Both the position numbers and the translations under genes were made by a program. Of a DNA stretch of 32,315 nucleotides, positions 14,307-21,695 are shown piece by piece. The stretch is from contig CASDRU010000017.1 in assembly GCA_949283305.1 (NCBI GenBank), positions 1 through 32,315 of the forward strand, read 5' to 3'. Within the stretch, counting starts at the first letter, position 1. Every line of letters starts with the position of its first letter. Below the pieces are notes generated by a model. It had not been told where the DNA came from. It did not search any database and saw nothing but the letters and a program-made list of their open reading frames with translations. The DNA comes from an uncultured Spirochaetales bacterium (GTDB lineage: Bacteria > Spirochaetota > Spirochaetia > Sphaerochaetales > Sphaerochaetaceae).

Positions 14307-15967
14307 CAGTACTCAGCTCCTGTCTGTTCAAGATATTCAAGAGAGAAGAAAGTGCCTTCCTTGCATGTGAGCTTTCCGCCACAGGAACACTCTCCGCACA
14401 TTCCGATTCCGCAAAGCGTCATCTTCTCCATTGAGAGGAATATCATGGAAGAAGGAACTCCCAGTGAAAGAAAATGCTCTGATGCTTTCTTCATCATGAT
14501 TGAAGGACCTACAATATATACTGCAGTGTCTTCATCCACATCATCTTTATCAAATGAGCAGATTACCCTTCCTGCAACTCCGTCATCGCTTACAATCCTA
14601 TAAGAGCCGAATGCCTTAAGCTCATCTTCAAGAAGCCCTTTCTTTCCACTCTCATGACTTGGAAGCCCAAGACGGATATCCATTTTCGTACCGTTTTCTG
14701 CAAGGCGGGATGCAAGCAGATTGAGAACCACTATTCCAGTTCCTCCCCCAAGCAGTATTGCCTTCTTTGTCTTCTTGACTTCAAGAGGGGCCCCGCAGAG
14801 TCCGCGTACATAAATATCATCACCGGCATTCACGTTCATGAGAGCAGAAGTGAATTCGCCTCTGACCTTTATTATGAAAGTAAGCGGATCGTTCTTTGCA
14901 ACAGAGAAAGGACGCTCTCCGTACTCAGGATGCCAGAGGAAGACAAACTGTCCTGCCTGGCACTCAGATTTTCCGTCCAGAGTGAGAATATAGGTGTCCG
15001 GGGAGTAAATATACTTGTCTATGATCTTATGCTTTACATATGTGATATTGCTCCTGTCCCTGCTCTGATATTTCCTGCTGTCTTCACCTTTGTTCTTTAT
15101 TGCAGAGAAGAATGCTTCATAGTCCTTCATGGCAACTGTTGCAGATGCAGATCCTACACCGACTATGTCAGCACCAGCACAGACCATGTTGAGCGCATCC
15201 TCATGTGTTGTAACTCCGCCCATGCCAAGAATAACCGGCTCATCTCCTATTGCCTCACGGATCTGACGGACTTTCTCAAGAGCAATTTTCTTCACCCATT
15301 CACCAGATGCGCCTCCCTTTCCTCCAAGCTTATTGAAGAGTATGGGATGCCCGTCATGATAATACTCTCTAGGACCGACTGTATTTATTGCGCTTATTCC
15401 ATCAGCTCCTGCCTCGATTGCAGCTTTTGCAATCTGAGCGATGTTGTCGACATTGGGAGTAAGCTTTACAAGAAGCATGCTCTTTCTTTCCTTATACCCG
15501 TTTGTTATGTATGAGACATATTCACGGACAGTATTCTCATCAGACCCGATTGATGCGCCGAAGCCTGCTGCCGCATGAGGGCATGAGAAATTGAGCTCAA
15601 GAAAATCAGCATAAGGGTCAAATCTTTTCACAAGAGAAAGGAAGTCTTCCTTTCTGTTTCCGGCAAGAGAGATGTTGAGAAGGGCTCTCATGCCCATGCC
15701 TTTCAGCCTCTTTATGTATTCTTCTGCCTTGTCAGCACCAGGATTCCTGAGCCCCACAGAATTTCCATAATCCCCCTCTTCTGGAGAAGTGACCACAGGG
15801 GGCCTGTTTCCTTCAGTCTCTGTTAGCTGAAAGCTCTTTGTGGTGATCACATCAACAGAGGGAACGCTCTTGTCGAAAAGACGGATCATGTCCTCTTTTG
15901 TAGTAAGGACTCCTGATACAGTAGAAAGCAGGATTCTGCCTTTTTTATGGTTTCCTCTTATTTCCAT
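14306..15967 (-). CDS. pyrDK: Fused dihydroorotate dehydrogenase: PyrD catalytic domain plus PyrK electron-transfer domain
   Basis: It oxidises dihydroorotate to orotate and passes electrons through FMN, an iron-sulfur cluster and FAD to NAD. Residues 1 to about 305 form an FMN barrel (NSVGLRNPG, ELNFSCPH with the likely catalytic Cys, VKLTPN, INTVGP, GMGGVTT, GVGSA). Residues from about 315 form a PyrK-like ferredoxin-reductase module: an FAD region GERPFSVAKND, a nucleotide loop LLGGGTGIVVLNLLASRL, and a C-terminal [2Fe-2S] motif CGIGMCGECSCGGKLTC. In most bacteria these are two polypeptides, PyrDB and PyrK. The start at 15967 overlaps the pyrF stop as TGATG. The frame is open to 16012 but that start lies inside pyrF. 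The substrate loop reads SCPH where dihydroorotate dehydrogenases usually have SCPN. The operon context supports orotate formation. Confidence 0.9.
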   Translation of the reverse strand: MEIRGNHKKGRILLSTVSGVLTTKEDMIRLFDKSVPSVDVITTKSFQLTETEGNRPPVVTSPEEGDYGNSVGLRNPGADKAEEYIKRLKGMGMRALLNISLAGNRKEDFLSLVKRFDPYADFLELNFSCPHAAAGFGASIGSDENTVREYVSYITNGYKERKSMLLVKLTPNVDNIAQIAKAAIEAGADGISAINTVGPREYYHDGHPILFNKLGGKGGASGEWVKKIALEKVRQIREAIGDEPVILGMGGVTTHEDALNMVCAGADIVGVGSASATVAMKDYEAFFSAIKNKGEDSRKYQSRDRSNITYVKHKIIDKYIYSPDTYILTLDGKSECQAGQFVFLWHPEYGERPFSVAKNDPLTFIIKVRGEFTSALMNVNAGDDIYVRGLCGAPLEVKKTKKAILLGGGTGIVVLNLLASRLAENGTKMDIRLGLPSHESGKKGLLEDELKAFGSYRIVSDDGVAGRVICSFDKDDVDEDTAVYIVGPSIMMKKASEHFLSLGVPSSMIFLSMEKMTLCGIGMCGECSCGGKLTCKEGTFFSLEYLEQTGAEY

Positions 15968-16845
15968 CAGATCTGAGCCTCTGAACAAAGCTTCTCTATC
16001 TTTGAAATACACAGGTCAAGCCAGTCAGACGGGACGCTGTCCTTCCACGGGCTTGTGAGTCCGCTTGATGAGTTTATTCTTGCAAGCTTATATGGATATG
16101 AGCATTTCTTGAGTGCATCAAGAACCTCAGGTGCTGTACCGCCCTGACTGCCGACTCCTGGAATAAGCATCGGAAGCTCCTTGTCATTGTAATAAAGAGC
16201 AATATCCTCAAGCTCCTTTATGTTTGTCGCACCTACAACACTTCCAAGACCTGATCTTGTATTCACCCAGTAGGCAAGCATATGTGCAACCTGCATGTAT
16301 ACAGGATAGATTTCCTTCTCGTCAACGCTGTCAAGCATGAGACGGTTCTGGAAATCCTTTGCTCCGGGATTGCTTGTACGTGTAAGAACATACACTCCCT
16401 TGTTCTCAAAGCAGAATGGCTCAACGCTGTCGAGCCCCATGTATGGAGATACGGTGACAGCATCACAGCCCCAGATGTCAAATGCCTCTTTTGCATAGTT
16501 CAGACTGCTTTTTGCAATATCTCCCCTCTTGCTGTCAAGGATGACAGGAACAGAAGGGAAATATGATGAGAGCATGTCAAGAACACGCGAAAGTGCCATG
16601 CTTCCTGAAAACTTGCCTTCCCTCGGGCGGTCAAGAACACTGTAAAATCCGAGATTAGGCTTGAAGGCCGCAACCTTTACGTTCCTGCTTGCCATCTTTG
16701 AAAACAGGGTGTCAAAGAATTTTACAATTCTTTCTCCGTCTTCCATTCCATCATAAGGAAGGCGGGAGACGACGGGATCAAGGCCCATGCAAACGATGTT
16801 TCCAGCACTTTCTGCTGAAGAATAAAGCTTATCTACGTAACTCAT
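15967..16845 (-). CDS. pyrF: Orotidine 5'-phosphate decarboxylase (type 2)
   Basis: It decarboxylates OMP to UMP, the last step of the pathway. The 292-residue length and sequence fit the longer type 2 group. The N-terminus has CMGLDPVVSRLP. The catalytic Lys-Asp array is LDSKRGDIAKSS near residue 101, followed by DAVTVSPYMGLDSV, and the phosphate-binding loop is near LIPGVGSQGG. Both junctions are one-base TGATG overlaps, with pyrE upstream and pyrDK downstream, so its translation is tightly coupled to its neighbours. Confidence 0.96.
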   Translation of the reverse strand: MSYVDKLYSSAESAGNIVCMGLDPVVSRLPYDGMEDGERIVKFFDTLFSKMASRNVKVAAFKPNLGFYSVLDRPREGKFSGSMALSRVLDMLSSYFPSVPVILDSKRGDIAKSSLNYAKEAFDIWGCDAVTVSPYMGLDSVEPFCFENKGVYVLTRTSNPGAKDFQNRLMLDSVDEKEIYPVYMQVAHMLAYWVNTRSGLGSVVGATNIKELEDIALYYNDKELPMLIPGVGSQGGTAPEVLDALKKCSYPYKLARINSSSGLTSPWKDSVPSDWLDLCISKIEKLCSEAQI

Positions 16846-17540
16846 CAGACCTCCCTTTTAAATCCTCTTTCCTCGCCCCAGGTAAACGGGCTCTCTCTCC
16901 ACTTTGCAAGTTCCTGGCTCTCCTTCTCATTAATATATCCTATGTTCTTTGCAACAGAGAGCATCAGGTCATATGAGAGGATTGTATGGAATGCGCACTT
17001 CGGATCAAGATCATCAAATGCCTTCTGGCTGGCATCAAGACCATATGTGAAGATAGCCAGACATGTCGAGCAGTTTCCATCAGCTTTCCTGATTGCATCA
17101 ACAGCCTTGATGCTTGAAGATCCTGTTGAAATAAGATCCTCAATTAAAAGAACCTTTGCCCCATGATAGCTTGAATCCTTTCCAAGGCCCTCAATCTGAT
17201 GTCCAAGTCCATGGTCCTTGCTTGATGAGCGGACATAGGAAAGAGGCTTTTTGAGCCTGTCAGCAAGTGTTGTCGCATGCGGGATTCCTGCTGTTGCTGT
17301 TCCTGCGATATTGTCCATATCGAGATTGAGACACTCAATCATATCTGAAAATGCATCGCAGATCAGTGCGCGGTATGATGCAGATGAGAGAAACTGCCTG
17401 TTGTCGTTGTAAATCGGCATTCTGTATCCGCTTGCCCACTTGAACGGGTTATAGACATCAAGCCTGATTGCTCCAAGCTCAAGGGCACCGCGTGCAAGCT
17501 GTGTACCATAGTAATTTGTTATTTCGCTTAAAGTTTTCAT
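16845..17540 (-). CDS. pyrE: Orotate phosphoribosyltransferase
   Basis: It joins orotate and PRPP to make OMP. Visible are the N-terminal ALELGAIRLDVYNPFKWASGYRMPIY orotate-binding region (given here as two parts: ALELGAIRL and FKWASGYRMPIY), the flexible loop KDHGLGHQIEG, and the PRPP motif VLLIEDLISTGSSS near residue 130. The frame is open to 17624, but that start lies inside pyrBI. I chose the ATG at 17540 because GAGGA sits just upstream, giving a normal 231-residue protein. The gene begins 25 bases after pyrBI and is coupled to pyrF by TGATG. Its substrate PRPP is made by prs, also in this window. Confidence 0.95.
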   Translation of the reverse strand: MKTLSEITNYYGTQLARGALELGAIRLDVYNPFKWASGYRMPIYNDNRQFLSSASYRALICDAFSDMIECLNLDMDNIAGTATAGIPHATTLADRLKKPLSYVRSSSKDHGLGHQIEGLGKDSSYHGAKVLLIEDLISTGSSSIKAVDAIRKADGNCSTCLAIFTYGLDASQKAFDDLDPKCAFHTILSYDLMLSVAKNIGYINEKESQELAKWRESPFTWGEERGFKREV

Positions 17541-17565
17541 ATAGTCCTCATTATATCCTGTATTT

Positions 17566-19149
17566 TTATTTTTTGCTCCAGATTTCCTTGAAGGAATGCA
17601 CTTTTCCGCAATATGCACATTCATACTGCCCGTCAGGAGTCCTCAAGAACTTTGCTGCAACACCCTCATTGTTTGCCGGATGTGAGATGCATGCCTCATT
17701 CTTGCAGCAGAGATCAGAGAAATTGTAGATCCTTGGAGGAAGATGAGTGCGGTACTTTTTATAAACGCTCTTTTCCTTGATTATATTAAGTGTACAGTGC
17801 GGTGCTATTGCCGCAAGTCTCTTCAAATCAGAGCGTGTAAATGAATACTCTCCCGGACGGAAGATTATGCCTTTGAAAAGTCCGTCAGAGCCACGGCTGA
17901 CCCACTCTCCTCCCTTTCCTTCATCAAGATTGAGAATTGAGGATATAAGTCTCATGTGGTTTCTTATCTCACCAGGCTCATCTCCCTTGCATATGTGGTC
18001 AATTACAATTCCGTTTTCAATCGGATTGACACCCTCGCTGTAGACCTTAGTCTCGTTCTTCTTCTTAGAAAGGTCCACCTCGATGATATATTCCTCGCTC
18101 TCATAGTCCTTCTCTTTCTCGCATGATCTGAAATCAGAACCGATTTTCCCTGCAATCAAAGATAAGAGCACCATGCGCACATACATGCCGTTTATGGCCT
18201 GTCGCTCCCATGCGTTGAAGCTTGTCCTGTCAAGGAATGTCGGAATTGTAGGATGCTCCTTATGGCGGGGAAGCGGATGATAGAACTTTGTTCTGCTGTC
18301 GACTTTGTCCATGAATTCAGGTGCAAATGTGATTGACTGACGCAGAATTTCCTGCTTCTGCAGAATTCTTTCTCCCATTCTCTCAAGCTGAGGGCGGGTG
18401 AAGTACCATTTGAGAGCAACATCCCCTGATTCGATGTATTCCCTGATTGAAGAGAAGATTCTCACCTCAAAGCCGTTTTCCTTCATAATCTCTATATAGG
18501 AATCCGGCATCATGAGCTCTGCAGGAGCAACCAGATCAACCTTGACTTTATCAAAGACCTTGAGCCCGTTTGCCTTGCTGTGAACAGTCCTTCCATGGTA
18601 GAGGTCTCCAACCAGTGCAAGGTGGATGGAGCTATAATCCATGTTCTGGTCTTCAAGGAATGTGAATTCATCTAAAAGCTCCTGAGTCGGATGCTCATGC
18701 TTTCCATCCCCTGCATTTATGAATGCCGGCTTATATTTCAGAGCGTTTCTCTCTGCGTACTCGTTGCATTCCTCTTTCAGCCAGGTGGTCAGGCCCTCAA
18801 CCTTGCTTCGCACGATGAAAATCACATTAGAATACCCTGAGAGCATGTTGAATGTGTCTGCATAGCTTTCACCCTTGTTTATGCTACTGGACTGACATAA
18901 AAGCTCACTGACCTTCACATGATGGAACTTTGCAGCATTGCGGAATGATTCCTTCGTCCTTGTGCTGTCTTCCAGGAACACTTCATAAATCCCGAAATCC
19001 GGATCTGCTATCCTGAAGCTGTCCATAACACTCTCATCGCCTGAGATTATGGCCTTCTTCAGCTCCATTGTCTTGTCAAAAAGATATCTTCTCTCTTCAA
19101 TTGAGAAGTCCTCAATGACACAAAGGCTTCTTCCTTTAAATCCGCTCAT
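17566..19149 (-). CDS. pyrB: Aspartate carbamoyltransferase, catalytic and regulatory chains fused (PyrB-PyrI)
   Basis: It condenses carbamoyl phosphate and aspartate, the first committed pyrimidine step. Residues 1 to about 345 are the catalytic chain: carbamoyl phosphate site DSTRTKESF near residue 62, GDGKHEHPTQELLDE near 150, and FYHPLPRHKEHPT near 290. After a charged linker, residues from about 360 are the regulatory chain: an allosteric domain with NGIVIDHI, then a zinc domain with CKNEAC near 483 and CAYC near 512 (CX4C and CX2C). Fused PyrBI proteins are known from Thermotoga and some spirochaetes. The intact zinc cysteines suggest that the regulatory part still docks. AGGAG at 19159-19155 precedes the ATG, directly after an intrinsic terminator. 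Confidence 0.95.
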   Translation of the reverse strand: MSGFKGRSLCVIEDFSIEERRYLFDKTMELKKAIISGDESVMDSFRIADPDFGIYEVFLEDSTRTKESFRNAAKFHHVKVSELLCQSSSINKGESYADTFNMLSGYSNVIFIVRSKVEGLTTWLKEECNEYAERNALKYKPAFINAGDGKHEHPTQELLDEFTFLEDQNMDYSSIHLALVGDLYHGRTVHSKANGLKVFDKVKVDLVAPAELMMPDSYIEIMKENGFEVRIFSSIREYIESGDVALKWYFTRPQLERMGERILQKQEILRQSITFAPEFMDKVDSRTKFYHPLPRHKEHPTIPTFLDRTSFNAWERQAINGMYVRMVLLSLIAGKIGSDFRSCEKEKDYESEEYIIEVDLSKKKNETKVYSEGVNPIENGIVIDHICKGDEPGEIRNHMRLISSILNLDEGKGGEWVSRGSDGLFKGIIFRPGEYSFTRSDLKRLAAIAPHCTLNIIKEKSVYKKYRTHLPPRIYNFSDLCCKNEACISHPANNEGVAAKFLRTPDGQYECAYCGKVHSFKEIWSKK

Positions 19150-19161
19150 AGCTACTCCTAT

Positions 19162-19188
19162 AAAAAAAGCGACCCTGAAAAGAGTCGC
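19162..19188 (-). terminator. Intrinsic terminator immediately before pyrBI (attenuator)
   Basis: GCGACTC (19188-19182) pairs with GGGTCGC (19175-19169) over seven base pairs (one T-G), with a TTTTCA loop, followed by seven T (19168-19162). The pyrBI ATG is only 12 bases further on, so no promoter fits between. A promoter and a leader ORF lie upstream, which makes this an attenuator rather than a simple end-of-gene terminator. Confidence 0.88.
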
Positions 19189-19194
19189 ATGAAT

Positions 19195-19260
19195 TCAAAA
19201 TAAAACAGGAATGTCCAGATTGTCACAAGAAATAATTTCTGTCGCAAAGTGTCTGTACAT
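19195..19260 (-). CDS. Putative 21-residue leader peptide of the pyr operon
   Basis: The ORF starts at ATG 19260 with AGAGGA (19270-19265) at good spacing and stops at TGA 19197-19195, six bases before the terminator stem. The peptide begins MYRHFATEII and ends PVLF. Its last codons lie in a U-rich stretch (GTTTTATTTTGA). A ribosome at the stop codon would cover the 5' arm of the terminator. A second ATG four bases after the stop opens an 11-codon frame (19190-19158) running through the hairpin to a TAG in the pyrBI Shine-Dalgarno; it could be read by re-initiation. The arrangement matches the enterobacterial PyrL/pyrBI attenuator in layout, not in peptide sequence. Confidence 0.65.
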   Translation of the reverse strand: MYRHFATEIISCDNLDIPVLF

Positions 19261-19294
19261 ATATTCCTCTGACTGAAAATTTTAAACAATCTGG
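19215..19294. repeat. Separated 9-bp inverted repeat spanning the pyr promoter and leader
   Basis: CCAGATTGT (19215-19223) and ACAATCTGG (19286-19294) are perfect inverted copies about 70 bp apart, centre to centre. One lies in the promoter spacer and one in the leader ORF. It could be a paired operator or chance. Only transcripts reading through from upstream would contain both arms as RNA. Confidence 0.35.
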
Positions 19295-19308
19295 CAATAT
19301 TTTGTCTA
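19279..19308 (-). promoter_or_regulatory. Candidate promoter of the pyr operon
   Basis: TAGACA (19308-19303) and TAAAAT (19284-19279) are 18 bp apart, each one base from consensus. The predicted transcript would start near 19272 and run straight into the leader ORF Shine-Dalgarno. The promoter begins just six bases after the stop codon of the BY-kinase gene. Confidence 0.6.
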
Positions 19309-19313
19309 TAGCC

Positions 19314-21695
19314 TTATTCCTTTTTTCCTCTGGCATTCTCATCATTCTCGATTTCAGAGAGATAGCTCTCGAAATTCCTTATCACGCTGTGAACGGTTTT
19401 CTTTCTTCCCTCACTGTTGAACTCAGGACGCTTCATCTCCCCTTTATATGCCAGCGGAGCATCATAGAAAGAACTCTTATCTATGACCTTTTCTCTCATC
19501 TTAAGGCTCTTCTTGTACATGCTGGCAGCACTCCTCATGCTCTTCACATAGTGCTTCTCTGCGTCTTCAGAAGCATTTCCATAGCCATATGAATAGCCAT
19601 AGCGGTTTGCAGAAATCGATGTCGCACTTAAAGGAAGGCCATTTAGGACAGCTCCCAGTATGCTTACATTTGTCTGCTCAAAATCAGACAGGAGCTCTTC
19701 AAGCTCTGTTGAAAGAGATGCACAGGAACGAGCAACCACGATGACCTCTGGAACGCTTCTGACGATTGTGAGAATCTCGGAAGCATACTGCAGCGGAGGT
19801 GCATCAAAGAATATGAAATCATAATACTTTGAGAGGTTGGAAACAATGCTGTTGAGTGTATCTGTCTGGATGATGACAGAAGGAACAGCAACAGGGCTTC
19901 CTGCACCGATTACATGGAAGGTCTCAAGCTTTTCATAAGGAATCCTTATAACATCCTTTTCCGAGCATCTTCCGCAAAGAAGGTCAGATATTCCCTTGTC
20001 AGAATGCGTGATCTCAAGAGTGTTTTCAATATTGGGCCTTCTTAAGTCCATGTCTATGACAAGGACACGCTTGCCTGAAAGAGCAAGTGAGTATGCTATG
20101 TTTAAAAGCACTGTGGTCTTTCCGTCGCTCTTTCCCGGCGAGCATACTGTTATTGCATGAGAGCCGAGTCTCTTGCCGTACATGATTGCACTGGCAATGT
20201 GCTTATAACGCTCACTCATGAGGCTCATCGGATTGTTCACAAGCTCGATAACAGTTCTCTTTCCTTCTTCCTTCTGCTTCTTCTCAAGAGGAATCCAGCC
20301 CAGAACAGGAGTGTCGTTGCCGATGATTTTCTGCAGATCATCCCTTGTCTTTATTCTCTTGTCTGTAATTGAGAGCAGGATTGCAGTGCCACAGCCGATG
20401 AAGATTCCGAGCATTCCTCCAAGAAGAAGCATCTGGGCTTTCTTCGGGCTTACGGGCTCATCAGTTGCATCAGCGGCGTCTATTATCTGCACAGTGTTCG
20501 TTATTGATGCGCTTATCAGCTCTGTCTCGCTCTGCATCTCCATAAGCTTGAGTGCAAGGGCTGAATAGACATCCACCTTGCTCTGAAGGCTCACCATCTC
20601 GCGCTCAAGATCCGGCATTGTCTCAAGTTCCAGATCAAGAGATGCAAGGCTTTCGTCTATGACATCAATCTTAGTGCTTGTGATGATGTATGATCTGTAA
20701 TATTCAGTGTAAAGAGGATCTTCAATCCCGTTTTTCTCTCTCAGAATATCAATCTCAGCTTCTATCTGATGCTCTACATCCTGGTTCCTGTTTGAAAGGA
20801 CGTAATATCTTTCCATCTGACTCTGAGAAAGAGAGTTTGAAGTGCCCTGAGAGCCCTGGGATGCCTGAAGGAGATCATAAAGAAGTATTTCTGCATAGGA
20901 GGTCCTGTAATCTGAAAGAAGATTATCAAGAGTTGAAGAAGATACTCTTAGAAGTGATATATTGTTGCTCTTGTCCCTTGCGTCAGCCATCTCCTTTTCA
21001 AGAGGGGACCTTACAAGAGAATAATAGCTGAGCTGCCTCAGAATCTGTGTAGCTCTCTCACTGAGCTGAAGCGTCTGATTGTCTTTCTGGAAATTGCTCA
21101 GAGCAAGGGAAGCATCAGCAAGATTTTCCTCAGTCACGGCAATCTGGGATTCGATGAAATCAAGCTGGCTGTATGCGCTTGACTTGGACATCTCCAGCAT
21201 TCTGTTCGAAAACTGCTCTACAAGAGCGGAAACAAAATCCTCGGCAAATGCAGGATTGCTGTGCTTGAATGAAATCTCGACGAAGTTCGTATCCTCGACA
21301 ACTGATATATTCACACCAAGACGGAGATCTTCTGCCTTTATATCCAGCTCAGAATATTTTTCTCCGTTTTCAGAAACGTAGTTATCCAGATCAAGAGAAT
21401 CAAGAGCCATCTGGAATGTGCTCTTTGATGTGAGGATCTCTATGTCATTCTGGATATCCGTTGATTGACCTGAGAGAGAAAGGAGTGATGAGAGATCACT
21501 CGATTTCTCACTGGACTGCACCATTATGCGCTCAGTCACCTCATAAACTGGTGTGGCATTTAAAAGATACACTACAACAAGCAGCACGAAGACCAGAAAG
21601 GAAAGGGCCACCATCCATATACGGGAGATAACCGCCTTGACAAGATCCATTATGCTTATCTCTATTTCCTCACTCTTTTTCACTTCTTCACTCAT
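19314..21695 (-). CDS. Polysaccharide co-polymerase fused to a tyrosine autokinase (Wzz-BY-kinase)
   Basis: Such inner-membrane proteins set chain length and drive export of capsule or exopolysaccharide. The layout is: a short cytoplasmic start, TM1 (about 30-50), a large periplasmic Wzz domain with long coiled-coil helices (about 60-410), TM2 near residue 425, then a cytoplasmic BY-kinase. The kinase shows Walker A CSPGKSDGKTT near 522, Walker A' RVLVIDMDLRRPN near 545, and Walker B FIFFDAPPLQ near 625. A tyrosine cluster YGYSYGYG near 702 probably takes autophosphorylation, although it is followed by about 85 more residues instead of ending the chain. Its ATG overlaps the stop of the SLBB gene by four bases, so the two form an export pair. 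Confidence 0.92.
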   Translation of the reverse strand: MSEEVKKSEEIEISIMDLVKAVISRIWMVALSFLVFVLLVVVYLLNATPVYEVTERIMVQSSEKSSDLSSLLSLSGQSTDIQNDIEILTSKSTFQMALDSLDLDNYVSENGEKYSELDIKAEDLRLGVNISVVEDTNFVEISFKHSNPAFAEDFVSALVEQFSNRMLEMSKSSAYSQLDFIESQIAVTEENLADASLALSNFQKDNQTLQLSERATQILRQLSYYSLVRSPLEKEMADARDKSNNISLLRVSSSTLDNLLSDYRTSYAEILLYDLLQASQGSQGTSNSLSQSQMERYYVLSNRNQDVEHQIEAEIDILREKNGIEDPLYTEYYRSYIITSTKIDVIDESLASLDLELETMPDLEREMVSLQSKVDVYSALALKLMEMQSETELISASITNTVQIIDAADATDEPVSPKKAQMLLLGGMLGIFIGCGTAILLSITDKRIKTRDDLQKIIGNDTPVLGWIPLEKKQKEEGKRTVIELVNNPMSLMSERYKHIASAIMYGKRLGSHAITVCSPGKSDGKTTVLLNIAYSLALSGKRVLVIDMDLRRPNIENTLEITHSDKGISDLLCGRCSEKDVIRIPYEKLETFHVIGAGSPVAVPSVIIQTDTLNSIVSNLSKYYDFIFFDAPPLQYASEILTIVRSVPEVIVVARSCASLSTELEELLSDFEQTNVSILGAVLNGLPLSATSISANRYGYSYGYGNASEDAEKHYVKSMRSAASMYKKSLKMREKVIDKSSFYDAPLAYKGEMKRPEFNSEGRKKTVHSVIRNFESYLSEIENDENARGKKE

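Noticed and set aside
14654-15514. 286-codon open frame on the plus strand opposite pyrDK
   Set aside because: The minus-strand frame has clear dehydrogenase and reductase motifs throughout. The antisense translation is Cys/Ser-rich with no recognisable motif or Shine-Dalgarno.
19158-19190. 11-codon ORF through the pyr terminator as an independent gene
   Set aside because: It has no Shine-Dalgarno of its own. It is only plausible as a re-initiation frame after the first leader ORF, and is mentioned there.
19262-19278. PyrR-binding-like sequence (AGTCAGAGG) in the pyr leader
   Set aside because: It only partly resembles the Bacillus PyrR loop, coincides with the leader ORF Shine-Dalgarno, and no PyrR or antiterminator stem was seen.
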